Shown: one piece after another, positions 33,858 through 44,031 of the stretch | Layout: each line of letters begins with the position of its first letter | Position numbering within the stretch: the stretch's first letter is position 1 | Origin: Rhodospirillales bacterium 24-66-33 | GTDB lineage: Bacteria; Pseudomonadota; Alphaproteobacteria; Reyranellales; Reyranellaceae | Direction: 5' to 3' | NCBI GenBank assembly: GCA_002281855.1 | Contig: NCHQ01000023.1 | Coordinates: 1 to 64,000, forward strand | DNA length: 64,000 bases | Made by a program: the position numbers and the translations under genes | Notes under the pieces: generated by a model | What the model was told of the DNA's origin: nothing | Database searches by the model: none | What the model saw: only the letters and a program-made list of their open reading frames with translations

Positions 33858-34241
33858 ATGGCCGACCTTCCGCCGCCCGAGCGATCCTCCCCGCCGCAAT
33901 CCACGCCGCGCTGGCCCTGGATCATGGGCGGGCTGCTGGGCGGGTTCTTCCTGCTCGCGGCTGGGCTCGGGTTGGGCTGGTACCTTTTCTACCGGCCGAT
34001 CGTGAACGTCGCCGTCCAGCTGCCGGCCCCGCCGGCGCCCCCCGCGCCGGCCGGTCCCGATGCCGCGCAGGTCAAGGCGCTGGAGGAGCAGATCGAGAAG
34101 CAGAAGCTCGCGAACAAGCAGATCGAGGACCAGATCGCCACCTTGAAGGAGCGTCTGCGCGCCGATGTCTGCACCGCGAAAGATCCGGCGGGCAAGGCGG
34201 CGCCTGCTTCGACGCCCGCCCCGGCCGGCCAGAAGACCTGA
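33858..34241 (+). CDS. small membrane-anchored coiled-coil protein
   Basis: A 127-residue protein of no recognised family. It has a proline-rich cytoplasmic N-terminus (residues 1-20), one TM helix (about 22-45, WIMGGLLGGFFLLAAGLGLGWYLF), a proline/alanine linker, a coiled coil (about 73-102) ending at a lone Cys, and an alanine-rich tail. The layout of TM, PAPPAP linker, coiled coil and Cys is like the middle of the SrfA-like protein encoded at 58195-59427. It is monocistronic, divergent from the thiolase over 205 bases that contain an AT-rich segment near 33715-33742. Confidence 0.65.
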   Translation: MADLPPPERSSPPQSTPRWPWIMGGLLGGFFLLAAGLGLGWYLFYRPIVNVAVQLPAPPAPPAPAGPDAAQVKALEEQIEKQKLANKQIEDQIATLKERLRADVCTAKDPAGKAAPASTPAPAGQKT

Positions 34242-34331
34242 TTGGTAGACGGAACTTAACAAAAGAAACGTTGCTCGAGAGGGGAGCTCGCTTCACTCTG
34301 CCTGCCGGTTAATCAAATCGGGCGGGGGAGC

Positions 34332-35216
34332 GTGAGGCTGGCTGTAACTCGATGGCGGGGGGCGGCGTTCGCGGCGGGTCTGGCCGTCTGGACGGGTGCC
34401 TGCGACCTCAGGCACGCGGCTGTGCTCGACCCGAAGGGGCCGATAGCGCTCGCGGAGCGGAACCTGCTGTTCGATGCCTTCTCGGTGATGATGATCGTCA
34501 TCGTTCCGATCATCGTCCTGACCCTGTGGTTCGCGTGGAGATATCGCGCCTCCAACACCAAGGCAGTCTACACGCCGACCTGGGCCAACTCGGTCAGGAT
34601 CGACGCGCTCACCTGGCTGATTCCGACGGTCATTGTCATTGCCGTCGCGGTCCTGCTGTGGCGCAGCACCCACCGGCTCGATCCCTATCGTCCGCTGGAA
34701 TCCAAGGAACCCCCGATCGACGTCCAGGTCGTGGCCCAGGACTGGAAATGGCTTTTCATCTACCCCGAGCAGGGTATCGCCGTCGTTAACCAGCTCGTCT
34801 TTCCGGCGGGTCGCCCGGTCAGCCTGCGCATCACCTCCGACACGGTGATGAACTCCTTCTACGTGCCGCAGCTCGCCGGCCAGATCTACGCCATGGCCGG
34901 CATGCAGACCCGGCTGCAGATGCTGGCCGACCAGCCGGGCACCTTCGTCGGCCGCAACAGCCAGTACAGCGGCGGCGGCTACTCGCAGCAGCATTTCGAG
35001 GTCCAGGCCATGAGCCAGGCCGATTTCGACGCCTGGGTGGCCCGCGCCAAGCAGGGCGGGACGCCGCTGGACGCCACGACCTATCCGGCGCTGGCCGCCA
35101 AGAGCCGCGCCAACCCCATCACTTACTATTCGACGGTCGAGCCCAAGCTGTTCGACACGATCATCGACAAGTACAGGCACAGCGGCCACGCGCACTCCGC
35201 GCCGGTCCGGAGATAG
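34332..35216 (+). CDS. cyoA: cytochrome o ubiquinol oxidase subunit II
   Basis: The product has 294 residues from GTG 34332 (GGGGGAG just upstream). A lipobox-like segment AVWTGAC gives a lipoprotein anchor, followed by two TM helices (FSVMMIVIVPIIVLTLWFAW and a second near residue 100) and a cupredoxin domain (VVAQDWKWLFIYPEQGIAVVNQLVFPAG). The CuA-binding Cys pair is absent; in that region the sequence reads SQYSGGGYSQQHFEVQAM, as expected for a quinol rather than cytochrome c oxidase. First gene of cyoABCD. Confidence 0.95.
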   Translation: MRLAVTRWRGAAFAAGLAVWTGACDLRHAAVLDPKGPIALAERNLLFDAFSVMMIVIVPIIVLTLWFAWRYRASNTKAVYTPTWANSVRIDALTWLIPTVIVIAVAVLLWRSTHRLDPYRPLESKEPPIDVQVVAQDWKWLFIYPEQGIAVVNQLVFPAGRPVSLRITSDTVMNSFYVPQLAGQIYAMAGMQTRLQMLADQPGTFVGRNSQYSGGGYSQQHFEVQAMSQADFDAWVARAKQGGTPLDATTYPALAAKSRANPITYYSTVEPKLFDTIIDKYRHSGHAHSAPVRR

Positions 35217-35219
35217 CGG

Positions 35220-37193
35220 ATGTTCGGCAAACTGACGATCGAGGCCCTGCCGTTCTACAGCCCCATCGCCGCGGGCGGCGCCCTCGTCACCGTGGGCGGC
35301 GCGCTGCTGGTGGCCATCGTGCTCACCTGGCTCAAGGCCTGGAAGTATCTGTGGACCGACTGGCTGACCAGCGTCGACCACAAGCGCATCGGCATCATGT
35401 ACGTCGTGCTGGCGCTGATCATGCTGCTGCGCGGCTTCGTCGACGCCCTGATGATGCGTGCCCAGCAGGCGATGGCGCTGAATTCCGGGGGCTACCTGCC
35501 GCCCGAACATTTCGACCAGATCTTCAGCTCGCACGGCACAATCATGATCTTCTTCATGGCGATGCCGTTCATGACCGGGTTGATGAACGTCATTGTGCCG
35601 CTGCAGATCGGCACGCGCGACGTGGCCTTCCCGTGGCTGAACGCCGTCAGCCTGTGGCTGAGCGCGGCGGGCGCGGCGCTGGTCATGGTCTCGCTGGTCA
35701 TCGGCAAGTTCTCGACCGCGGGCTGGACCGGTTATCCGCCCTATTCGGGCATCGAATACAATCCGGGCGTCGGCGTCGACTACTGGATCTGGGCCATCCT
35801 GATCAGCGGTGTCGGCTCGACCATGTCGGGCATCAACTTCATCGTGACCATCCTCAAGCGCCGCGCGCCGGGCATGACCCTGATGCGCATGACGCCCTTC
35901 GTCTGGACCGCGCTGGTCGCCTCGGTGCTGATGGCCTTCGCCTTCCCGGCCATCACCGTGGCCTGCGGCCTGCTCGCCCTCGACCGCCTTGCCGGCATGC
36001 ACTTCTTCACGAATGCGCATGGCGGCAACATGATGAACTACGTCAACCTGTTCTGGATCTGGGGCCATCCGGAGGTCTACATCCTGATCCTGCCGGCCTT
36101 CGGCATCTTCTCCGAGGTCGTGTCGACCTTCTCGCGCAAGCGCCTGTTCGGCTACGAATCGCTGGTCTATGCGACGGCGGCGATTGGCATCCTGTCCTTC
36201 ACCGTCTGGCTGCACCACTTCTTCACGATGGGATCGAGCGCCAACGTCAACGCCTTCTTCGGCGTCATGACCATGATCATCGCCGTGCCTACCGGGGTGA
36301 AGGTGTTCAACTGGCTGCTGACCATGTATCGCGGCCGCATCGAGTTCCACCCGTCGATGATGTGGAGCATCGGCTTCATCGTCACCTTCGTCATCGGCGG
36401 CATGACCGGCGTGCTGCTGGCCATCCCGCCGGCCGACTTCCTGATGCACAACACGACCTTCCTGGTCGCGCACTTCCACAACATGATCATCCCGGGCGTG
36501 CTGTTCGGCTACCTCGCCGGCTACATGTACTGGTTCCCCAAGGCCTTCGGCTTCGCCTTCCACCGCGGCTGGGGCCTCGGCGCCTTCTGGTGCTGGATCA
36601 TCGGCTTCTATCTCGCCTTCATGCCGCTCTACCTGCTCGGCCTGAAGGGCATGCCGCGCCGCATGGAGACCTACAACGATCCGACGTGGCAGCCCTATCT
36701 GCTGGTCGCCGCCTCGGGCGCGGCGGTCGTGCTGTGCGGCATCGGCTGCATGGTGATGCAGCTCTATGTCTCGATCCGTGACCGCGCCAAGACGCGCGAC
36801 CTGACCGGCGATCCGTTCAACGGCCGCACCCTGGAATGGTCCACGTCGTCGCCGCCGCCGCCGTACAATTTCGCGGTGATCCCGACGGTGGGTGACCGCG
36901 AAGCCTTCCTCGAGATGAAGGAGAAGGGCATCGCCTACCGGCGGCCGGCCGCCTACGAGCCGATCCGCATCCCGTCCAACACGCCGATCGGCGTGATCCT
37001 CGGCGCCTTCGGCTTCGTGCTTGGCTTCGCGATGGTCTGGCACATCTGGTGGCTGGTGCTGGCGTCCGGTGTCGTCATGTTCGCCGCCGTGATCGTGCGC
37101 TCTTCCAATGACGATCAGGAGTTCACGATGTCCGCGGCCGAGGTGAAGGCGATCGAGGACCAGCGCTTCCGCCTCCTGGGGAGCCGCTCGTGA
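35220..37193 (+). CDS. cyoB: cytochrome o ubiquinol oxidase subunit I
   Basis: A 657-residue haem-copper oxidase catalytic subunit that reduces O2 to water and pumps protons. The quinone-site segment LLRGFVDALMMR is kept, with the Arg and Asp equivalent to E. coli R71 and D75. SSHGTIMIFFMAMPFMTGLMN holds a haem b ligand, WIWGHPEVYILILPAFGI holds the CuB His and the His-Tyr cross-link, and HNTTFLVAHFHNMIIPG holds the haem ligands. It ends in a long cytoplasmic tail. Three bases separate it from cyoA and it overlaps cyoC by 4. Confidence 0.97.
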   Translation: MFGKLTIEALPFYSPIAAGGALVTVGGALLVAIVLTWLKAWKYLWTDWLTSVDHKRIGIMYVVLALIMLLRGFVDALMMRAQQAMALNSGGYLPPEHFDQIFSSHGTIMIFFMAMPFMTGLMNVIVPLQIGTRDVAFPWLNAVSLWLSAAGAALVMVSLVIGKFSTAGWTGYPPYSGIEYNPGVGVDYWIWAILISGVGSTMSGINFIVTILKRRAPGMTLMRMTPFVWTALVASVLMAFAFPAITVACGLLALDRLAGMHFFTNAHGGNMMNYVNLFWIWGHPEVYILILPAFGIFSEVVSTFSRKRLFGYESLVYATAAIGILSFTVWLHHFFTMGSSANVNAFFGVMTMIIAVPTGVKVFNWLLTMYRGRIEFHPSMMWSIGFIVTFVIGGMTGVLLAIPPADFLMHNTTFLVAHFHNMIIPGVLFGYLAGYMYWFPKAFGFAFHRGWGLGAFWCWIIGFYLAFMPLYLLGLKGMPRRMETYNDPTWQPYLLVAASGAAVVLCGIGCMVMQLYVSIRDRAKTRDLTGDPFNGRTLEWSTSSPPPPYNFAVIPTVGDREAFLEMKEKGIAYRRPAAYEPIRIPSNTPIGVILGAFGFVLGFAMVWHIWWLVLASGVVMFAAVIVRSSNDDQEFTMSAAEVKAIEDQRFRLLGSRS

Positions 37194-37789
37194 GCGTCAC
37201 CCATATGAGCGCACACGAGCGCGAGGAGATCGAGACCCACGAGCAGCGGGCGCTGGGCTTCTGGCTCTACCTGATGGGCGATGCCGTGATCTTCGCCCTG
37301 CTGTTCGCGACCTATGCCATCATGATCCCCGGCACCGCCGGCGGTCCGACGGGCAAGGAACTCTTCGAACTCGACAACGCCGCCATCGAGACAGTGCTGC
37401 TGCTGGTCTCCAGCATGACCTTCGGCTTCGCCAGTCTCCAGGTGAAGGCGGGCAATCGCGGCGCCGTGCTGGCCTGGCTGGCGATCACCTTTCTGCTCGG
37501 GGCGGGCTTCGTGTTCCTCGAGGTGCGCGAGTTCGCCGGCATGATCGCCAAGGGTGCCGGTCCCGACCGCAGCGGCTTCCTCTCGGCCTTCTTCACCCTG
37601 GTGGGCACGCACGGCGTGCACGTCACCATGGGCCTGATCTGGATCGTGGTTCTGGGTGCCCAGGTCGCGCTGAAAGGTCTCTCGATGCCAGTCGCCTCGC
37701 GGCTGCACCGGCTCGGCCTCTTCTGGCACTTCCTCGACATCGCCTGGGTCGGCATCTTCTCCATCGTCTACCTGCCGGGACTGCTGTGA
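37190..37789 (+). CDS. cyoC: cytochrome o ubiquinol oxidase subunit III
   Basis: The product has 199 residues, GTG start overlapping the cyoB stop; an ATG five codons later (MSAHEREEIE) is possible. It has five TM helices with GFWLYLMGDAVIFALLFATYAIM, FFTLVGTHGVHVTMGLIWIVVL and LFWHFLDIAWVGIFSIVYLPGLL, the standard CyoC pattern. It lacks the two extra helices of cytochrome c oxidase subunit III. Confidence 0.96.
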   Translation: MSVTHMSAHEREEIETHEQRALGFWLYLMGDAVIFALLFATYAIMIPGTAGGPTGKELFELDNAAIETVLLLVSSMTFGFASLQVKAGNRGAVLAWLAITFLLGAGFVFLEVREFAGMIAKGAGPDRSGFLSAFFTLVGTHGVHVTMGLIWIVVLGAQVALKGLSMPVASRLHRLGLFWHFLDIAWVGIFSIVYLPGLL

Positions 37790-38097
37790 TGGAACACCAA
37801 CCGCCGCACGCCCTTCGCTCCTACCTGATCGGCTTCGTGCTGGCCGTCATCCTGAGCGCCGTTCCGTTCTGGCTGGTCTACACCCATGCCCTGCCGCCGC
37901 AGCGCACGCTGCTCGTCATCGGTATCGCCGCGGTGCTGCAGGTGCTGGTCCATCTCCGCTTCTTCCTGCACATCAACTTCACCACCACGCCGCGCGAGAA
38001 CGTCCTGGCGCTGGTCTTCACCTGCCTCCTCCTGTTCATCATGGTGGGCGGCAGCTTCTGGATCATGTTCGACCTGCACAGCCGCATGCTGCTCTAG
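37789..38097 (+). CDS. cyoD: cytochrome o ubiquinol oxidase subunit IV
   Basis: The product has 102 residues. ATG 37789 overlaps the cyoC stop by one base (TGATG); a GTG one codon earlier is possible. It has three TM helices: SYLIGFVLAVILSAVPFWLVY, LLVIGIAAVLQVLVHLRFFLHI and LALVFTCLLLFIMVGGSFWIMF. The central VHLRFFLHI is the CyoD hallmark. No cyoE (haem O synthase) follows in this window. Confidence 0.95.
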   Translation: MEHQPPHALRSYLIGFVLAVILSAVPFWLVYTHALPPQRTLLVIGIAAVLQVLVHLRFFLHINFTTTPRENVLALVFTCLLLFIMVGGSFWIMFDLHSRMLL

Positions 38098-38113
38098 CCT
38101 GCGGTCGCGACGG

Positions 38114-38623
38114 ATGGCGCCGGTCAAATCGAAGATGACGCCGATTCTGGTGTGGGAGTGGATCCTGGTCCTCTCGCCCGTACCGGTGATGGTGCTCGCC
38201 TACATCGTCCTGGCGAACACGGCGCTGGCGGAGGGGGCGGTCGGCTTCACGGAGAAGACGCTCGACGGTCTGTGTGCCGCGGGCCTGCCGGCAGTCTGGT
38301 GCCGTCTCGCCAGACCCGCGACCCTGCTGACGGCCGTGCAGTTCCTGAGCTTCCTCTGGTTCGTGGGGATGTCCCTCTGCCTGTTCTGGAGGGTGCGCTT
38401 CGCGCCCTATGCCAAGCCGGCGAACTACGTACCTGGCGCCGCCTCGTTCTTCGAGATGGCGAGCTGGGCGGCGATCTGGCTGTTCATGCTGATCGGCGGC
38501 CAGGTCTTTCCCTATCGCGGCGCTGAGCTGGCCGAGCCCAGCCTGCTGTTCGGCATGCTGGGCCTCAGCCTCGGCCTCCTGTCGCTGCGCATGCTGGCGG
38601 TCGGCCTCAGGTTCCGGCACTAG
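38114..38623 (+). CDS. uncharacterised membrane protein downstream of cyoABCD
   Basis: The product has 169 residues with four predicted TM helices: one at about 12-33, one around 68-92, one around 112-130 and one around 143-163. A loop between TM1 and TM2 holds two Cys (GLCAAGLPAVWCRL). No family is recognised. It starts 17 bases after cyoD, so it is likely co-transcribed and may assist assembly or use of the quinol oxidase. Only position supports that. Confidence 0.75.
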   Translation: MAPVKSKMTPILVWEWILVLSPVPVMVLAYIVLANTALAEGAVGFTEKTLDGLCAAGLPAVWCRLARPATLLTAVQFLSFLWFVGMSLCLFWRVRFAPYAKPANYVPGAASFFEMASWAAIWLFMLIGGQVFPYRGAELAEPSLLFGMLGLSLGLLSLRMLAVGLRFRH

Positions 38624-38626
38624 GCT

Positions 38627-39835
38627 ATGGCGAGGCTGTTCAGGGACGATCTGCACGACGATTTCGGCACCTGGCCCGTGGCATACATCCGCTATGGCGG
38701 GCCGGATTTCGGCGAGATCGCCGCGGTCGCCGAGAGGGTGGGGGACGGCGACGATTCGGACTTTCATGCGGCGTGGGTCGCGACCGGCGACCGGCTGGCG
38801 GCTGAGGCGCAGGACGTATTGGCGGAGGGTCACCGTGGCTCCGCGCGGGAACTGTTCCTGCAGGCGAGTGTCGCCTATGCCGCCTCGTATCATCCGCTGT
38901 TCGGCACACCGGTCGATCCCAGGCTGGTGTCGGCGTTCCGCAAGCAGATCGGCGCCTTCGACAAGGGGCTCGCACTGGGCGACCCGCCCGTCCGGCCGCT
39001 GCGCATTCCCTTCGAGGGGCGAACCCTTCCGGCTTATTTTATTCCAGCCGCCGGGCATGCCGGTGCCGTCAGGCCTCTCGTCATCCAGGTGGACGGCTAC
39101 GACGCCACGGTGACGGATCTCTACTTCGCGTCGGCGGTGGCGGCCTCGCGGCGCGGCTATCACTGCCTGATCTTCGACGGTCCGGGGCAGGGCGAGATGC
39201 TCTACGAGCATGGGTTGCCGCTGCGGCCGGACTGGGAGACCGTGGTCCGGGCGGTGGTGGATTTCGCCGTGTCGCTGCCGATGGTCGATCCGGCCCGGAT
39301 TGCGCTCAGCGGCGCGAGCCTCGGCGGCTACCTGGCGCTGCGCGCGGCCACGGGCGAGCCGCGGCTCGCCGCCTGCATCGCCGATCCCGGCCTGTGGGGC
39401 CTGGCCTCGTCGGCGCGCGTCTTTGCGAACCGGCTGGGCGCTGGCCTGGCGCCGGATGCCGGCCTGTCGATGCTCGATGCGGGCGTCCTCGACACGATGT
39501 TCGCCATCATCCAGGCCGACCGGGGGCTGCGCTGGAAAATCGTGCAGCGCGGCTTCTGGGCCAACGGCGCCACCGATCTGCGCGACTACCTGCGACTCAT
39601 CGAAGGCTTCACCCTCCAGGGCCGCATCGAACGTATCGAGTGCCCCGTGCTGCTCACGCAGGCAGAGAATGACGGGCTGGCGGCGGAAACATCGATCGTG
39701 TTCGACGCCCTCCGTTGCCCCAAGCAGATCATCCGTTTTACGGCGGCGGAAGGAGCGGGCGATCATTGCGAGATGGGCAACCGCTCGCTGTTGAACCGGC
39801 GCGTGTTCGACTGGCTCGACACGGTGATGGTCTAG
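38627..39835 (+). CDS. alpha/beta hydrolase (FrsA/DUF1100-type esterase)
   Basis: The product has 402 residues with a helical N-terminal cap (1-120) and an alpha/beta hydrolase core. It has VIQVDGYDATVTDLY near the oxyanion hole, FDGPGQGEML, the nucleophile elbow GASLGGYLAL (Ser231), an acid in LTQAENDGLA and the His in GAGDHCEMG. The pattern resembles FrsA-like and dihydropseudooxynicotine-hydrolase-like enzymes. The substrate is unknown. It starts 3 bases after the previous stop, at the end of the cyo transcript. Confidence 0.85.
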   Translation: MARLFRDDLHDDFGTWPVAYIRYGGPDFGEIAAVAERVGDGDDSDFHAAWVATGDRLAAEAQDVLAEGHRGSARELFLQASVAYAASYHPLFGTPVDPRLVSAFRKQIGAFDKGLALGDPPVRPLRIPFEGRTLPAYFIPAAGHAGAVRPLVIQVDGYDATVTDLYFASAVAASRRGYHCLIFDGPGQGEMLYEHGLPLRPDWETVVRAVVDFAVSLPMVDPARIALSGASLGGYLALRAATGEPRLAACIADPGLWGLASSARVFANRLGAGLAPDAGLSMLDAGVLDTMFAIIQADRGLRWKIVQRGFWANGATDLRDYLRLIEGFTLQGRIERIECPVLLTQAENDGLAAETSIVFDALRCPKQIIRFTAAEGAGDHCEMGNRSLLNRRVFDWLDTVMV

Positions 39836-39837
39836 GA

Positions 39838-39944
39838 AAGCGAAGGGTCTCTCCCTACGCTCGGAATGACACCGCCCCTGTCATCAGTCCCCCTGCGCCG
39901 ATACCACCAGGATTGTCATCTCGAACGCAGCGAGAGACCTTTGC
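39838..39944. repeat. dispersed inverted repeat, family C
   Basis: Arms of about 31 bases at 39838-39870 (AAGGGTCTCTCC...GGAATGACA) and 39914-39944 (TGTCATCTCGAACGC...GAGAGACCTTTGC) are imperfect inverted copies around a 43-base centre. It lies in the 226-base gap between the hydrolase and the kdp operon and may end the first transcript. No second copy is in the window. Confidence 0.6.
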
Positions 39945-40061
39945 CATTTCGGCAGCCGCCTCTCTCGCGAAAATTCCTATGATTTTCCTATGCCGGCGGC
40001 GCGCCCGCCGGCTCGAAATCCTATGCCTGGAACGCCTTCTATGCCGCCGAAGGAGACTTCC

Positions 40062-40145
40062 ATGCTCGACATCCTGTTCTTCGGCGGCGGGCTCGTCCTG
40101 TTCTGCCTGCTGATCGCCTATGAACGCCTCTGCAGCAGGCTGTGA
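40062..40145 (+). CDS. 27-residue membrane microprotein at the head of kdp
   Basis: An ATG at 40062 follows AAGGAGA at ideal distance (about 40050-40056) and encodes MLDILFFGGG-LVLFCLLIAY-ERLCSRL, a single hydrophobic helix with a basic C-terminal end. Its TGA at 40143-40145 is 7 bases before the kdpF ATG, and the GAGGCGATC leader of kdpF follows it. It is clearly distinct from KdpF, which comes next. I recall similar short reading frames (F-x-L-C-x-x-Y-x-x-x-C-x-x-L) ahead of kdpF in other proteobacteria, but no function is known to me. A role as an extra Kdp subunit or in complex stability is inferred. Confidence 0.7.
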   Translation: MLDILFFGGGLVLFCLLIAYERLCSRL

Positions 40146-40152
40146 GGCGATC

Positions 40153-40242
40153 ATGAGCTTCGACTATCTGCTCGGCGGCGGCCTCGCCGCCCTTTTGCTC
40201 GTCTATCTGACGGTCGCGCTGGCGCGGCCGGAGAAGTTCTGA
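40153..40242 (+). CDS. kdpF: potassium-transporting ATPase subunit F
   Basis: A 29-residue single-helix protein, MSFDYLLGGG-LAALLLVYLT-VALARPEKF. The family signature is a hydrophobic helix followed by L-x-R-P-E-x-F at the end. KdpF stabilises the KdpABC complex. It ends 7 bases before kdpA. Confidence 0.93.
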   Translation: MSFDYLLGGGLAALLLVYLTVALARPEKF

Positions 40243-40249
40243 GGCGGTC

Positions 40250-41959
<1,710 letters not shown>

Positions 41960-41971
41960 CGAGGCGTCATC

Positions 41972-44020
41972 ATGAGTAAACGTGACAAGTCGCAGTCGCT
42001 CCTCGACCCCGCGATCCTGAAACCGGCCCTGCTGGACAGCTTTGCCAAGCTCGATCCGCGCGAGCTGGTGAAGAACCCGGTGATGTTCACCGTCGAGATG
42101 GTGGCGCTCGCCGCCACCGTGCTCACCGTCCGCGACCTGGTGACCGGCGTGGCCGGAAGCGGCTTCCAGATCCAGATCGTGCTCTGGCTGTGGATCACCG
42201 TGCTGTTCGCCACCTTCGCCGAGGCGGTTGCCGAGGGCCGCGGCAAGGCCCAAGCCGACACGCTGCGCCGCATGCGCAGCGAGACCATGGCCAAGGTGCT
42301 GCTGGGCGTCGGCGACACGTTCGAGCCGCGGCGCGCCCATACGCTCAAGGTCGGCGAGACGGTGCTGGTCGAAGCCGGCGACCTGGTGCCGGGCGACGGC
42401 GAGATCATCGAGGGCGTGGCGACGATCGACGAATCGGCCATCACCGGCGAGTCCGCGCCGGTGATCCGCGAGGCCGGCGGCGACCGCTCGGCCGTCACCG
42501 GCGGCACGCGCGTGCTGTCGGACCGGATCAAGGTCCGCATCACCGCCGAGGAGGGATCGAGCTTCCTCGATCGCATGATCGCCCTGGTCGAGGGCGCGGC
42601 GCGTCAGAAGACGCCCAACGAGCTGGCGCTCAGCGTCCTGCTGGCCGGCCTCACGCTGATCTTCGTGCTGGCGGTCGTGAGCATCCCGAGCTTCGCGACC
42701 TATGCCGGCGGCGCGGTCTCCGTCGTCGTGCTGATCGCCCTGTTCGTCACCCTGATCCCGACGACCATCGGCGCCTTGCTGTCGGCCATCGGCATCGCCG
42801 GCATGAACCGGCTGGTGCGCTTCAACGTGCTGGCGACCTCCGGCCGCGCCGTCGAAGCTGCGGGCGACGTCGATACGCTGTTGCTCGACAAGACCGGCAC
42901 CATCACGCTCGGCAACCGCCACGCCACGCAGTTCATCCCGGTGACGGGCGTAACCGAGGACGAGGTGGCGCGGGTGGCGCAGCTCGCCAGCCTGGCCGAC
43001 GAGACACCGGAGGGCCGCTCGATCGTCGTGCTTGCCAAGGAGAAATACGGCCTGCGCGGCGTCGACGTGGCCGAGCTGCAGGGGCAGTTCGTGCCCTTCA
43101 CGGCCCAGACGCGCATGAGCGGCGTCGACCACGAGGGCGCGGTCATTCGCAAGGGCGCCGTCGAGTCGGTGATCGAGCATGCGCGCTCGCTCGGCGTCAC
43201 GCCGCCGGTCGAGGAGGTGAACCGCATCGCCACGACCATCGCCAAGGAGGGCGGCACGCCGCTCGGCGTGTCGCGCAACGGCCGCATCCTGGGCGTCGTC
43301 TACCTGAAGGACATCGTGAAGGGCGGCATCCGCGAGCGCTTCGCCGAACTGCGCGCCATGGGTATCCGCACCGTGATGATCACCGGCGACAATCCGCAGA
43401 CGGCGGCCGCGATCGCCGCCGAGGCCGGCGTCGACGACTTCCTCGCGCAGGCCACACCCGAGGCCAAACTGCGCCTGATCCGCGAGGAGCAGGCCAAGGG
43501 CAAGCTGGTGGCGATGTGCGGCGACGGCACCAACGATGCGCCGGCGCTCGCCCAGGCCGATGTCGGCGTCGCCATGCAGACCGGCACCAATGCCGCGCGC
43601 GAGGCCGGCAACATGGTCGATCTCGACAGCGATCCGACCAAGCTCATCGAGATCGTGGCCATCGGCAAGCAGCTGCTGATGACGCGCGGCGCGCTCACCA
43701 CCTTCTCGATCGCCAACGACGTGGCGAAGTACTTCGCCATCATCCCGGCGATGTTCATTGCCTTCTACCCGCAGCTCGGCGTGCTGAACGTCATGGGCCT
43801 GGCGACGCCGCAGAGCGCCATCCTGTCGGCGATCATCTTCAACGCGCTGATCATCGTGGCGCTGATTCCGCTGGCGCTGCGCGGCGTCCAGTACCGCCCG
43901 AGCGGTGCCGCTTCGCTGCTTCGGCGCAATCTGCTGATCTATGGAATAGGCGGCCTGGTCGTGCCCTTCGTCGGCATCAAGCTGATCGACGTGGTGGTCG
44001 CGGCCACCGGCCTCGCCTGA
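41972..44020 (+). CDS. kdpB: potassium-transporting ATPase ATP-binding subunit B
   Basis: A 682-residue P-type ATPase subunit. The phosphorylated Asp306 lies in LLLDKTGTITLGN, the TGES-type actuator motif is SAITGESAPVIREAGG, the nucleotide region has KGAVESVIEHA, and the hinge is MCGDGTNDAPALAQADVGVAM. The TM segment GALLSAIGIAGMNRLVRFNVLA matches KdpB. It hydrolyses ATP to drive K+ uptake through KdpA. Confidence 0.98.
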   Translation: MSKRDKSQSLLDPAILKPALLDSFAKLDPRELVKNPVMFTVEMVALAATVLTVRDLVTGVAGSGFQIQIVLWLWITVLFATFAEAVAEGRGKAQADTLRRMRSETMAKVLLGVGDTFEPRRAHTLKVGETVLVEAGDLVPGDGEIIEGVATIDESAITGESAPVIREAGGDRSAVTGGTRVLSDRIKVRITAEEGSSFLDRMIALVEGAARQKTPNELALSVLLAGLTLIFVLAVVSIPSFATYAGGAVSVVVLIALFVTLIPTTIGALLSAIGIAGMNRLVRFNVLATSGRAVEAAGDVDTLLLDKTGTITLGNRHATQFIPVTGVTEDEVARVAQLASLADETPEGRSIVVLAKEKYGLRGVDVAELQGQFVPFTAQTRMSGVDHEGAVIRKGAVESVIEHARSLGVTPPVEEVNRIATTIAKEGGTPLGVSRNGRILGVVYLKDIVKGGIRERFAELRAMGIRTVMITGDNPQTAAAIAAEAGVDDFLAQATPEAKLRLIREEQAKGKLVAMCGDGTNDAPALAQADVGVAMQTGTNAAREAGNMVDLDSDPTKLIEIVAIGKQLLMTRGALTTFSIANDVAKYFAIIPAMFIAFYPQLGVLNVMGLATPQSAILSAIIFNALIIVALIPLALRGVQYRPSGAASLLRRNLLIYGIGGLVVPFVGIKLIDVVVAATGLA

Positions 44021-44031
44021 AGGAGACAGTC

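Noticed and set aside
34293..37043. 916-codon minus-strand frame opposite cyoAB, and a 1009-codon frame opposite kdpAB
   Set aside because: Both are antisense shadows rich in His, Asp, Gln and Arg, and the + strand genes are unmistakable.
34332..38097. Reading the oxidase as a caa3 or aa3 cytochrome c oxidase
   Set aside because: Subunit II has no CuA cysteines and subunit I has the quinone-site Arg/Asp pair, so it is the quinol oxidase type.
39836..40061. Possible c-di-AMP or other riboswitch before kdp
   Set aside because: Apart from the dispersed inverted repeat and short CCTATG repeats, no ydaO-like or other known conserved core could be seen; regulation by KdpDE is sufficient.
39715..40113. 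132-codon + strand frame running into the kdp leader
   Set aside because: Arg/Cys-rich, overlaps the hydrolase gene, the repeat and the microprotein gene, and lacks a ribosome-binding site.
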